Positions 1 to 8,086 of a DNA stretch of 64,000 nucleotides are shown piece by piece (position 1 is the stretch's first letter; the number at the start of each line of letters is the position of its first letter). Source of the DNA: Streptomyces sp. S465 (lineage in GTDB: Bacteria; Actinomycetota; Actinomycetes; Streptomycetales; Streptomycetaceae). Position numbers and translations under genes: made by a program. The stretch spans positions 2,232,001 to 2,296,000 of the forward strand of contig NZ_CP114036.1 of the NCBI RefSeq assembly GCF_026898115.1, in the 5' to 3' direction. Below the pieces are notes generated by a model. The model searched no databases. It saw nothing but the letters and a program-made list of their open reading frames with translations, and was not told the origin of the DNA.

Positions 1-77
1 ATCCCCGTGGCGACCAGGGCCGCTATGCCGGCTCCGGCAATGGCGACACGACGCTTCGGTATGCGGCGGTGCTTCAA
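1..77 (-). CDS. Secreted S1-type serine protease, N-terminal fragment cut by window edge
   Basis: Only the first 25 codons lie in the window. They begin at a TTG (position 77) preceded by GGAAGG at about 8 bp. The translation starts MKHRRIPKRR and runs into an alanine/glycine/valine-rich hydrophobic stretch, a classic export signal. This N-terminus resembles, from memory, those of Streptomyces secreted trypsin-like or alpha-lytic-type proteases. No catalytic part is visible, so the family call is an inference. A second, complete secreted S1 protease lies 1.5 kb away on the same strand. Confidence 0.5.
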   Translation of the reverse strand, partial: MKHRRIPKRRVAIAGAGIAALVATG

Positions 78-425
78 CTCTCTGCCTTCCAGTGGGGGGT
101 TGGGCCGTCGGCAGTGGGGTGCCAGGGCCCGGAGGGCGTAACGACATGCCGCTTCTCCCCACGCGGGGCGCGTTCATGCCAAATTGCGCCGTCGAGTATT
201 CCCATCACGACCGGGCGCGCACAAGGGGGCGTTCACCTCATGGGCGTGAAATGTACCCTGCGGCCCCGAGTCCGGACATGCCGGGGCCCGCACACCTCAT
301 GGGTGTACGGGCCCGATCAGGCGCATCCGAACGGAACGTCACACCTCGCGGATCTCCCCAGCTCAGCGCCCCGCCGGCAGCTCCTCACTCCCGGCGGGGC
401 GCTCCTCACGGCCCCCTCTCGCGGC
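78..425. other. Intergenic region between slipin gene and secreted protease
   Basis: No convincing gene is present. The region holds the ribosome binding site of the leftward protease (about positions 84-90), a hairpin at 284-314, and two similar segments, cacctcatgggcgtg (near 236-250) and cacctcatgggtgta (near 293-307), about 57 bp apart. The repeats could be a regulator site or part of the hairpin's history. Confidence 0.4.
284..314 (-). terminator. Hairpin, probable terminator downstream of slipin gene
   Basis: The arms gggcccgcacacc and gggtgtacgggccc pair over about 13 bp with one mismatch and one wobble around a 4-nt loop. It lies about 110 nt beyond the stop of the minus-strand slipin gene. 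There is no U-tract, which is usual for Streptomyces terminators. Confidence 0.5.
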
Positions 426-1367
426 TCACCGGTCCACGGTATGCGCCTCCGGTTCCGGCTCGCGCTCGGTGATCCTCGGCATCGCCGGCCGGGCGGACTG
501 CGCGGACTGGGCGGGTGCGGCCTCCCGCTCCGGAGCGGCGGCCGGGGCGCCGCCCGCCGCACCGCCCGCCACGCCGCCGTCCGTCCGGGCCGCCCCCTCC
601 GGGAGCTCCTGCTGTCCCTTTTCCAGGAAGCGCAGCAGCTCGACCGGGATGGGCAGCACCAGCGTGGAGTTCTTCTCGGCGGCGACCGCCATCACGGTCT
701 GGAGCAGCCGCAGCTGGAGGGCCGAGGGGGTGTCGGCCATCTGCGAGGCGGCCTCGGCCAGCTTCTTCGACGCCTGGAGCTCCGCGTCCGCGTTGATGAC
801 CCGGGCGCGGCGCTCCCGGTCGGCCTCCGCCTGGCGGGCCATCGACCGCTTCATGGTCTCCGGCAGCGACACGTCCTTGATCTCCACCCGGTCGATATGG
901 ACGCCCCAACCGACGGCCGGGCTGTCGATCATGAGCTCAAGGCCCTGGTTGAGCTTCTCGCGGTTGGAGAGCAGATCGTCCAGATCGCTCTTTCCGATGA
1001 TCGACCGCAGCGAGGTCTGGGCCATCTGGGAGACGGCGAAGCGGTAGTCCTCGACCGCGACGAGCGCGTCGGCCGGGTCCACGACCTTGAAGTAGACGAC
1101 GGCGTCGACCCGCACCGTCACGTTGTCCCGGGTGATGCCCTCCTGGGCGGGCACGGGCATCGTCACGATCTGCATATTGACCTTGTAGAGCCGGTCGACG
1201 AACGGGGCGATCATGGTGAAACCCGGCCCCCGGATATCCGAGCGCAGCCTCCCGAGCCGGAAGACCACCCCCCGCTCGTACTGCTTGACCACCCGGGCCG
1301 CGGCCAGCACGCCCAGGACGCCGAGGCAAGCCAGTACCACTACCAATGTCACGAGCGCGTCCACCAT
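426..1367 (-). CDS. Slipin / Band 7 (SPFH) membrane protein
   Basis: This is a stomatin-like scaffold of membrane microdomains. One hydrophobic anchor occupies residues 3-24. The SPFH core follows from about residue 27, with the family segments YERGVVFRLGR, GPGF and PVPAQEGITRDNVTV. An Ala/Glu-rich helical region around residues 175-215 precedes a Gly/Ala/Pro-rich tail from about residue 240. The length of 313 residues fits slipins. ATG at 1367 is preferred because AGGTGG lies 5 bp upstream; a GTG at 1376 would add MAV. The partner protein (for example an NfeD-like one) is not next to it. Substrate and role are not predictable. Confidence 0.85.
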   Translation of the reverse strand: MVDALVTLVVVLACLGVLGVLAAARVVKQYERGVVFRLGRLRSDIRGPGFTMIAPFVDRLYKVNMQIVTMPVPAQEGITRDNVTVRVDAVVYFKVVDPADALVAVEDYRFAVSQMAQTSLRSIIGKSDLDDLLSNREKLNQGLELMIDSPAVGWGVHIDRVEIKDVSLPETMKRSMARQAEADRERRARVINADAELQASKKLAEAASQMADTPSALQLRLLQTVMAVAAEKNSTLVLPIPVELLRFLEKGQQELPEGAARTDGGVAGGAAGGAPAAAPEREAAPAQSAQSARPAMPRITEREPEPEAHTVDR

Positions 1368-1577
1368 CACGGCCACCTGCCGTCCGTATCGCGAACAATG
1401 CCCCGTATGGGGTACTGATGTCCACGATAGTCCGCCGGTCGGACAGGGGGGAGAGCCGCGGAAAGCCCCCGCCCGGTGGCCCGGACGGGGGCTTCTCAGC
1501 AGGCTGCTCAGCCGGCGATGATTCGGCGACGATTCGGCGATACGGCGCCGATCAGCCGATCAGCGAACGGGCGCCGA

Positions 1578-2483
1578 TCAGTACACGCTCACGCCGTACG
1601 CGTTCAGCGCCTCGACGACCGGCTGGAAGAACGTGGTGCCACCGGAGGTGCAGTCGCCGCTGCCGCCGGAGGTGAGGCCGAGGGCGGTGGTGCCGGCGTA
1701 GAGCGGGCCGCCGCTGTCGCCGGGCTCGGCGCAGACCGTGGTCTGGATCATGCCGTAGACGATGTCACCGCCGCCGTAGTTGACCGTGGCGTTCAGCGCG
1801 GTGACCCGGCCGCTGTGGATGCCGGTGGTGCTGCCGCGCCGGGTGACCGTCTGGCCCACGGTCGGGTTGGCGGCGGAGGTGATGTCCTGGCTGCCGACGG
1901 TGCCGGAGGGGGACACCGAGCCGCTGTACTGGACCAGACCGTAGTCGTTGGTCGGGAAGCTGGAGCCGGCCGTCGGGCCGATCGTGGAGGTGTGGCTGGA
2001 GTTCGACCACCAGGTGCCCGCACCGTCGGTGCAGTGACCGGCGGTGACGAAGTAGTTGGTGCCACTGCTGCTGCGCACGTTGAAGCCGAGGGAGCAGCGC
2101 CAGCTACTCGCGTAGATCGCGTCGCCGCCCGAGATCAGCTTCTGGATCTTGCCGGGGGTCCGCTGGACCTCGATCGCGTCGGCGCTCGCACCGGCGGTGT
2201 TCTTGATCTTGGCTATCTCGCTCTGGGACACCGTGCTGTCGGCGGTGACGACAAGCTTGTTGGTCGCCTTGTCGACATACCAGGCGGTGCCCGCGACATC
2301 GGCCTCCAGGACGGCGTTGCTCGCCGACTTGGCCTCCGCCGCGCTGAAGGTGCGGGCGTTGTCGCTTCCGGCGTAGGCGGCGGGGGCGGCGAGCGCCGTT
2401 CCGGCCACCAGGGCGGAGGTCGCGGCGATCAGGGCGATGCGTCTCGCCTGCTTACCGTGGGGGGCGTTGCGCTTGATCCTCAA
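1578..2483 (-). CDS. sprB: Streptogrisin B-like secreted serine protease
   Basis: This is a secreted chymotrypsin-fold protease made as a pre-pro-enzyme. The start is the TTG at 2483, behind a strong GGAGGAAGAG; it gives MRIKRN, the known start of the SprB precursor, and 301 residues. A signal peptide ends near AAYA (residue 38). An alpha-lytic-type propeptide follows, and the mature enzyme should begin at ISGGDAIY (residue 117), leaving 185 residues as in streptogrisin B. The catalytic triad is visible: His150 in TAGHC, Asp180 in NDYG and Ser257 in GDSGGP. The longer open frame upstream to 2660 adds unrelated sequence and is rejected. Expression is probably growth-phase dependent, but no operator is recognised. 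Confidence 0.93.
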   Translation of the reverse strand: MRIKRNAPHGKQARRIALIAATSALVAGTALAAPAAYAGSDNARTFSAAEAKSASNAVLEADVAGTAWYVDKATNKLVVTADSTVSQSEIAKIKNTAGASADAIEVQRTPGKIQKLISGGDAIYASSWRCSLGFNVRSSSGTNYFVTAGHCTDGAGTWWSNSSHTSTIGPTAGSSFPTNDYGLVQYSGSVSPSGTVGSQDITSAANPTVGQTVTRRGSTTGIHSGRVTALNATVNYGGGDIVYGMIQTTVCAEPGDSGGPLYAGTTALGLTSGGSGDCTSGGTTFFQPVVEALNAYGVSVY

Positions 2484-2552
2484 CTCTTCCTCCGTGGGAA
2501 TCGGGGGTCCGCTCGAGTGGGCAGGCCCGTGAGGCGCAGTCAGAGAGCACGC

Positions 2553-2583
2553 CGAATAGTCCCATTCGACGTGCCCCTGACAA
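2553..2583 (-). promoter_or_regulatory. Candidate promoter of the sprB-like gene
   Basis: On the minus strand TTGTCA (2578-2583) and CTATTC (2554-2559) are separated by 18 bp, resembling a vegetative Streptomyces promoter. It lies about 70 bp upstream of the TTG start. The call rests on motif similarity only. Confidence 0.35.
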
Positions 2584-2662
2584 GCGCTTCCGGAAGTATT
2601 CGTGGCCATGGGCGCACCGCGCAAGAGGACAATTCGGAACAGCCGCCTGGCACACGCCACAT

Positions 2663-2691
2663 AGCCCCGGCGGGTTCAGGCCGCCGGGGCT
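2663..2691 (-). terminator. Terminator of the monooxygenase/ABC operon
   Basis: A perfect 11-bp stem (AGCCCCGGCGG / CCGCCGGGGCT) has a 7-nt loop, 110 nt after the last gene of the leftward operon and before the protease promoter. It insulates the two units. Confidence 0.7.
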
Positions 2692-2800
2692 TGTGCTCCC
2701 ATCCCCTTGGGGTATCCCATGAGACGGATGCGCGGGCGATCAGGTTCCGTTGTGGCGCGGGCGGATCACACCCCTTCGGCCATCCCGGTCCCGGGGCCGC

Positions 2801-4159
2801 TCAGTCCCCCTCCCGCCGCTCCCCCGGATAGGGAAGTCCCAGGTGGTCGCGGAGTGTCGGACCGGTGTACGCGGTGCGGAACGCCCCGCGCTCCTGGAGC
2901 AGCGGCACCACCCGGTCCACGAAGTCGTCGAGCCCGCCGGGGGTCAGATGCGGTACGAGGATGAAGCCGTCGGCGGCGTCCGCGGCGACGTATTCGGCCA
3001 TCTCGGCGGCGACCGCCTCCGGGGTGCCGATGAACGACTGCCGCCCGGTCGCCTCGATGACGGTCTGCCGGATGGACAGCCCTTTCTCCTCCGCCAGCGC
3101 CCGCCACTTGGCGGCGACGGCCAGCGGGTCACCATGCCGCACCCGGCCCTGGGCCAGCTGGGCGTCGGGGTCCGGGTCGATGTCCGGAAGCGGCCCGTCG
3201 GGGTCGTAGCCGGACAGGTCCACGCCCCAGATCTGCTCCAGGGTGAGCAGCGCGGTCTGGGGCGAGACCTGCTGCCGCCGGATCTCGGCGGCCTTCTCCC
3301 GGGCCTCGGCCGCGGTGTCGCCGAGGACCAGGGTCACCCCGGGCATGATCTTCAGTTCCTCCGGGGCGCGCCCGTACCGCGCGAGCCGCCGCTTGACGTC
3401 GGCGTAGAAGGCGCGCCCCGCCTCCAGTGAGCCGTGCCGGGTGAAGATGACGTCGGCGGTGGAGGCGGCGAACTCCCGCCCCTCGTCGGAGTCCCCGGCC
3501 TGGATCACCACCGGATGGCCCTGCGGTGAGCGCGGCAGGCCGAACTCGCCCTCGAGGGTGAAGTGCCGGCCGGTGTGGGCGAACGCGCGGGGCGTACCAC
3601 CCGGCGTGCCACCCCGCAGGCCGTCCGGCGTGCCGTCCGGGGTGCCCTTCGTCCCCTGGGAGTCCCACAGTTCGCGGGCGACGGCGACGAACTCGGCGGC
3701 CCGGGTGTAGCGGTCGGCCCGGTCCAGGAAACCGCCGCGCCGGAAGTTCTCGCCGGTGAAGGCGTCGGAGGAGGTGACCACGTTCCAGGCGGCGCGGCCT
3801 CCGCTGAGGTGGTCCAGGGAGGCGAACCGGCGGGCCAGCTCATAGGGTTCGTTGAACGTGGTGTTGACGGTGGCGGCCAGCCCCAGCCGTTCGGTGACGG
3901 CCGCGAGCGCGTTCAGCACGGTGATCGACTCGGGCCTGCCGACCACGTCGAGGTCGTGGATGCGGCCGTTGTGCTCGCGCAGCCGCAGCCCCTCGGCGAG
4001 GAAGAAGAAGTCGAACAGGCCGCGCTCGGCGGTGCGCGCGAGATGTTCGAAGGAGGAGAAGTCGATCTGGCTCCTGGACCGGGGATCGGCCCAGACCGTG
4101 GTGTTGTTGACCCCGGGGAAGTGGGCGGCGAGATGGATCCGCTTGCGCTGCCGGCTCAT
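2801..4159 (-). CDS. LLM-class flavin-dependent monooxygenase, NtaA/SnaA/DszA type
   Basis: The protein belongs to the luciferase-like two-component monooxygenases that use FMNH2 from a separate reductase. It opens with IHLAAHFPG, carries the family segments LDHLSGGRAAWNVVTS and HPVVIQAGDS, and at 452 residues matches the NtaA/DszA group rather than the shorter SsuD group. Members oxidise nitrilotriacetate, dibenzothiophene sulfone, dimethyl sulfone and similar compounds; the substrate here is unknown. A Gly/Thr/Pro repeat (about residues 169-190) interrupts the fold. The ATG overlaps the stop of the upstream paralogue by 4 bp. No flavin reductase is nearby. Confidence 0.88.
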   Translation of the reverse strand: MSRQRKRIHLAAHFPGVNNTTVWADPRSRSQIDFSSFEHLARTAERGLFDFFFLAEGLRLREHNGRIHDLDVVGRPESITVLNALAAVTERLGLAATVNTTFNEPYELARRFASLDHLSGGRAAWNVVTSSDAFTGENFRRGGFLDRADRYTRAAEFVAVARELWDSQGTKGTPDGTPDGLRGGTPGGTPRAFAHTGRHFTLEGEFGLPRSPQGHPVVIQAGDSDEGREFAASTADVIFTRHGSLEAGRAFYADVKRRLARYGRAPEELKIMPGVTLVLGDTAAEAREKAAEIRRQQVSPQTALLTLEQIWGVDLSGYDPDGPLPDIDPDPDAQLAQGRVRHGDPLAVAAKWRALAEEKGLSIRQTVIEATGRQSFIGTPEAVAAEMAEYVAADAADGFILVPHLTPGGLDDFVDRVVPLLQERGAFRTAYTGPTLRDHLGLPYPGERREGD

Positions 4160-5259
4160 CGGGCGGCCTCCCTCTCCAGGGCGTAGCGGTTGGCCGGGCG
4201 GGACAGCCCCAGGTGGTCGCGGAGCGTCGCACCGGGATAGAAGGTGCGGAAGAGCCCTCGGTGCTGGAGCAGCGCCACACTGCCGTTGACGAAACGCTCC
4301 AGGTCATGGCGCGGGGCGACGGGGGTGATGTGGAAGCCGTCCACGGCGTCGGCGGTATGCCATCCGGTGATCAGCTCGGCGAGGTCGACCGGTCCCCCGC
4401 GGTACAGCGGCGGTCCACCGGCCGTCGCGGGCGGCCGCACCAGCGGGGCGTCGGCCGGGGAGCGCCCGGCCGCGCCCTCCCCGTCGGCCAGGTCCACGGC
4501 GACGGCGGCGAGCACGGTGAGCGCGCCGGCCTCCCGGCCGTACCCCACCGCCCGGCTCCGCAGCTGGTCGCGGAGGCGGCCCGCCTCCTCCGGGGAGGTG
4601 GCGTGGACGTACACCACGTCGGCGTGCCGGGCCGCGGTCTCCCAGGTCACCGGGTCGGTGGCGGCGACGGCCACGACCGGGTGGCCCTGCGGGGGCCGGG
4701 GCACGATGGCGGGGCCGCGCACCGTGAAGCGGGGCGACTCGAAGTCCACGTAGTGCAGTTTGTCGCGGTCGATGAAGCGGCCGGTGGCGGTGTCGCGGAT
4801 CTCCGCGTCGTCCTCCCAGCTGTCCCACAGCCGGGCCGCCACATCGGCGACCTCCCCCGCCTCGGCCCACAGCTCCCCGGCGGGGGCGGCCGGGCGGCGG
4901 CCCACCAGCCGCGCCTCCGCCTCCGTGGACGACACCTCGACCCGCCAGCCCGCCCGGCCGCGGCTCACCCAGTCCAGGGTGGCCACGGCGGAGGAGACGT
5001 GGAACGGTTCGGTGTGGGTGGTGGTGACGGTCGGGACCAGCCCGATCCGCCCGGTGGCGGGTGCGACACGCGAGAGCACGGCGAGCGCGTCCAGCCTGCC
5101 GCGGCCCGGCCCCGGCGGGCCGAAGGTGTCGTCCAGGGTGACGAAGTCGAGTGTGCCGCGCTCGGCGAGGCGGGCGAGGTCCACGTAGTACGGCGCCTGG
5201 TACTGCCCGTCGCCGTCGATGGCGGCAGCCAGGTGCAGGGTGCCGGTCGGTACGGCCAT
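4156..5259 (-). CDS. LLM-class flavin-dependent oxidoreductase, second copy
   Basis: This 367-residue luciferase-like protein is a shorter relative of the next gene downstream. Both end with the same LRDHLGL motif after a GLFRT or GAFRT segment, which suggests an old tandem duplication. Segments such as ATLDWVSRGRAGWRVEVSS and HPVVAVAATD mark the flavin-binding fold. The start ATG has GGAAGG about 9 bp upstream. It lies between the solute-binding protein and the larger monooxygenase in one operon, so it probably acts on an imported sulfur or nitrogen compound. Confidence 0.85.
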   Translation of the reverse strand: MAVPTGTLHLAAAIDGDGQYQAPYYVDLARLAERGTLDFVTLDDTFGPPGPGRGRLDALAVLSRVAPATGRIGLVPTVTTTHTEPFHVSSAVATLDWVSRGRAGWRVEVSSTEAEARLVGRRPAAPAGELWAEAGEVADVAARLWDSWEDDAEIRDTATGRFIDRDKLHYVDFESPRFTVRGPAIVPRPPQGHPVVAVAATDPVTWETAARHADVVYVHATSPEEAGRLRDQLRSRAVGYGREAGALTVLAAVAVDLADGEGAAGRSPADAPLVRPPATAGGPPLYRGGPVDLAELITGWHTADAVDGFHITPVAPRHDLERFVNGSVALLQHRGLFRTFYPGATLRDHLGLSRPANRYALEREAAR

Positions 5260-5290
5260 GGTCAGGGCCTTCCTCGGTCGGGGGCGGGGG

Positions 5291-6253
5291 TCACGGCTTG
5301 GGCAGACCGGGCGGGTTGATCTCGGACTGCTTCACCGCCTCACTGGAGAGCCCCCACCGCTTCAGAACCTTGGCGTACGAACCGTCCTCGATCACGTGGT
5401 CGATGGCCGCGGCGTAGGCGTCGACCAGCCCGCTGCCCTTCTTGGTGGTGGCCGCGATCTTGCCCTGCACCTGGTCGCCGCCGCCCGAGAAGCGGCCGAT
5501 GATCTGGGTCTGGCCGGTCGAGGCGACGTGGTAGGCGGAGGTGGGGTGGGGGCCGAAGTAGGCGTCGATACGGCCGGACTGGAGGGCGAGGTAGTAGTCG
5601 GTGTCCTTCTGGAAGTACTTGATGTCCACGGGCTTGCGGCCCGCCTTCTCGTTCTCCTTGCTCCAGTCGACCAGGATCTTCTCCTGGTTGGTGCCGGAGG
5701 AGACCGAGATGGTCTTGCCCGCCACGTCCTTCGGGCCCCTGACCCGCCACGACGTGCCCTTCTTGGCCTCGAAGGCGAGGTCGTCCAGCCGGTAGGTGGC
5801 GAAGTCGTACTTCTCCTTGCGCTCCTCGGTGACCGTCACATTGGAGAAGACGGCGTCGAACTTGGAGCTGTCGAGGCCCACGAAGAGGTTCTCCCAGGAG
5901 ACCGCCTGGAAGTCGACCTTGAGCCCGAGGGTGTCGGCGACCAGCGTGGCGATGTCGATCTCCGAGCCGATCCGGGTCTTGTCGTCGGTCGCGTAGAAGC
6001 CGAGCGGGGCGGCGGCGTCGGCGCTGCCGCCGATGCGCAGGGTGCCGCGCTCGCGGATCGCGGCCGGCACCTTGGCCGCGATCGACTCGACCTTCTTGCC
6101 TCTGATGCGGTGCTGGTCGGGGCCGATGTTGATGGCGTTCTTCCGGTTCTTGGAGCCCACCGTCTCCTGGACATCGCCGTCGCCGCAGCCGCCGAGCAGG
6201 GCGGAGGCGGTGAGGGCGGCGACGGCGGTGACGAGGGTGCGGCGGGTCTTCAC
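5291..6253 (-). CDS. Polar amino-acid ABC transporter substrate-binding lipoprotein
   Basis: This is an extracytoplasmic binding protein of family 3. The GTG at 6253 follows AAGGAG with 7-bp spacing and gives MKTRRT. A signal sequence ends in the lipobox LLGGC with the lipid-bearing cysteine near residue 23. Segments LRIGGSADAAAPLGFY, GSEIDIATLVA and VSSGTNQEK are typical of amino-acid binding proteins. An extra conserved stretch (QHRIRGKKV) precedes the fold. It is 320 residues and sits in the operon next to its ATPase and permease. The ligand is likely an amino acid or a sulfur compound such as cystine. The longer frame to 6445 overlaps the ATPase gene and is rejected. Confidence 0.9.
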   Translation of the reverse strand: MKTRRTLVTAVAALTASALLGGCGDGDVQETVGSKNRKNAINIGPDQHRIRGKKVESIAAKVPAAIRERGTLRIGGSADAAAPLGFYATDDKTRIGSEIDIATLVADTLGLKVDFQAVSWENLFVGLDSSKFDAVFSNVTVTEERKEKYDFATYRLDDLAFEAKKGTSWRVRGPKDVAGKTISVSSGTNQEKILVDWSKENEKAGRKPVDIKYFQKDTDYYLALQSGRIDAYFGPHPTSAYHVASTGQTQIIGRFSGGGDQVQGKIAATTKKGSGLVDAYAAAIDHVIEDGSYAKVLKRWGLSSEAVKQSEINPPGLPKP

Positions 6254-6302
6254 GGGGTGCTCCTTGCACAGAGGGACAGCGGCGTACGTGACCATCGGCG
6301 GA

Positions 6303-7064
6303 TCACAGGACCTTGGAGAGGAACGCCTTGGTGCGTTCATGGCGCGGGCTGTCGAGCACCTCGGCGGGCGTGCCCTGCTCGACGATCCGGCCGCCGTCCA
6401 TGAAGACGACGGTGTCGGCGACCTCCCGCGCGAAGCCGATCTCATGGGTGACGACGATCATGGTGGTGCCCCGGTGGGCCAGGTCCTTGATGACGTCGAG
6501 GACCTCGCCGACCAGTTCCGGGTCGAGGGCGGAGGTCGGCTCGTCGAAGAGCAGCAGCTCGGGTTCCAGGGCGAGGGCACGGGCGATCGCCACCCGCTGC
6601 TGCTGTCCGCCGGAGAGCTGCCGGGGGTACGCGGACGCCTTGTCGGCGAGACCGACCCGGGCGAGCAGCGTCCCGGCGGCCTCGACCACCTGCTTCCGGG
6701 GGCGGCGCAGGGCCGAGACCGGCGCTTCGACGATGTTCTCCAGCACGGTCAGATGCGGGAAGAGGTTGAAGTTCTGGAAGACGAAGCCGATCCGGGTGCG
6801 CTGCTTGAGGATCTCGCGTTCGCGCAGCTCGTAGAGGCGGTCGCCCTGACGGCGGTAGCCGACCAGCGAGCCGCCGACGCTGATCCAGCCGCTGTCCACC
6901 TTCTCCAGGTGGTTGATGGCGCGCAGCAGGGTGGACTTGCCGGAGCCGGAGGGGCCGAGGACCACGGCCACCTCCCCGGAGCGCACCTCCAGGTCGATCC
7001 CGCGCAGCACCTCCAGCGGCCCGAAGCTCTTGTGGACGGAGCGGATGTCGACCATGGCGGTCAT
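6303..7064 (-). CDS. Polar amino-acid ABC transporter ATPase (GlnQ/HisP type)
   Basis: This is the nucleotide-binding subunit of the importer formed with the adjacent permease and lipoprotein. In 253 residues it shows the Walker A motif GPSGSGKS (37-44), the Q-loop [10 protein letters not shown] (95-104), the signature LSGGQQQR (150-157), Walker B LLLFDE (170-175) and the switch histidine in VTHEIG. The segment [12 protein letters not shown] is characteristic of the GlnQ/HisP branch. The ATG overlaps the permease stop by 4 bp. The longer open frame up to 7772 is a shadow of the permease gene. Confidence 0.95.
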   Translation of the reverse strand: MTAMVDIRSVHKSFGPLEVLRGIDLEVRSGEVAVVLGPSGSGKSTLLRAINHLEKVDSGWISVGGSLVGYRRQGDRLYELREREILKQRTRIGFVFQNFNLFPHLTVLENIVEAPVSALRRPRKQVVEAAGTLLARVGLADKASAYPRQLSGGQQQRVAIARALALEPELLLFDEPTSALDPELVGEVLDVIKDLAHRGTTMIVVTHEIGFAREVADTVVFMDGGRIVEQGTPAEVLDSPRHERTKAFLSKVL

Positions 7065-7951
7065 CGGGTGGCTCCCCGCGAGAAGTGGCGCTCGACGAAT
7101 GTCTGCACGATCGAGAGCACGGTGGTCAGGATGATGTACCAGACGGTCGCGACCATCAGCAGCGGCACGACCCGGCCGTTGCGTCCGTAGATGACCTGCA
7201 CCTGGTAGAACAGCTCGCCGATCGCCATGACGGAGACGATCGAGGTGCCCTTGAAGAGCGAGATGACCTCGTTGGCGGCGTTCGGCAGGATCGAGCGCAT
7301 CGCCTGCGGGAGCACGATCCTGCGCAGCTGCCGCAGCCGGGGGATGCCGAGCGCGGCCGCCGCCTCCAGCTGTCCGCCGTCGACGGCGAGGACTCCGCCG
7401 CGCACGATCTCCGCTGCGTAGGCCGCCTGGTGGAGGGCGAGTCCGAGGACCGCCGCGCTCATCGCGCCGACCAGACCGGCGGTGTCGAAGGAGAAGAAGC
7501 CGGGGCCGAAAGGGATGCCGAAGTCGATCCGCTGGTAGAGATAGGTGAGGTTGAACCAGAAGAGCAGCTGGACGATGAGCGGGATGGAGCGGAACGCCCA
7601 GATGTAGGTGAAGGCGACCGACTTCAGGAACGGGCTCTTGGACAGCCGCATGAAGGCCAGGACGATCCCGAGGGCGAAGCCGAGCGCGGTGCCGTAGAAG
7701 GTGAGCTGGATGGTGATCCAGACCGCCTTGAGGATGGTCGCGGTGGTGAAGAAGTCGGCGAAGACGTCCCATTCCCAGCCGGGGTTGGTGACCAGGCCGT
7801 GGGCGAACTGGGCCACCAGGACGGCGGTGACGACCACCGCGGCCCAGCGCCAGGGGTGGCGTACCGGGACGACCTTGAGGGCGGAGTAGTCCTCGCGTGC
7901 GGCGCCGCCATCGGCGGCCTTGCCGACAGGCGGATCGGACGTCAGCGACAT
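7061..7951 (-). CDS. Polar amino-acid ABC transporter permease (HisM/GlnP type)
   Basis: This inner-membrane permease of 296 residues has a cytosolic N-terminal tail, a first membrane segment near residues 36-52, and an ABC-transporter permease fold from about residue 72. The EAA-type coupling loop [20 protein letters not shown] (196-216 region) contacts the ATPase. It has one gene rather than a GlnP/HisQ pair, so the transporter is probably a homodimeric permease. It is the second gene of the operon, after the FAD/NAD(P)-binding protein. The junction between them holds two short tandem repeats. Confidence 0.92.
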   Translation of the reverse strand: MSLTSDPPVGKAADGGAAREDYSALKVVPVRHPWRWAAVVVTAVLVAQFAHGLVTNPGWEWDVFADFFTTATILKAVWITIQLTFYGTALGFALGIVLAFMRLSKSPFLKSVAFTYIWAFRSIPLIVQLLFWFNLTYLYQRIDFGIPFGPGFFSFDTAGLVGAMSAAVLGLALHQAAYAAEIVRGGVLAVDGGQLEAAAALGIPRLRQLRRIVLPQAMRSILPNAANEVISLFKGTSIVSVMAIGELFYQVQVIYGRNGRVVPLLMVATVWYIILTTVLSIVQTFVERHFSRGATR

Positions 7952-7972
7952 GGAGGGTCCTTCAGGGGGGAG

Positions 7973-8008
7973 CGGAGGGTTTTCCGGGGGCGGAGGGTTT
8001 TCCGGGGG
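7973..8008. repeat. 18-bp direct repeat, two copies
   Basis: Two exact copies of cggagggttttccggggg lie head to tail, just upstream of the permease start and inside the operon. The next 80 bp hold a second, unrelated 18-bp array. Confidence 0.85.
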
Positions 8009-8032
8009 ATGCTCAGAGCTCAGGCGATGCGC

Positions 8033-8086
8033 GGGACTCGGACGGCGAGCGGGACTCGGACGGCGAGCGGGACTCAGACGGCGAGC
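8033..8086. repeat. 18-bp tandem repeat, three copies, spanning a stop codon
   Basis: Three copies of gggactcggacggcgagc occur. The third (8069-8086) differs by one base, TCA instead of TCG, and that TCA is the minus-strand TGA stop of the FAD/NAD(P)-binding gene. Confidence 0.9.

Noticed and set aside
69..1418. 449-residue plus-strand ORF over the slipin gene
   Set aside because: Antisense, low-complexity, no family match; the minus-strand slipin has clear SPFH motifs.
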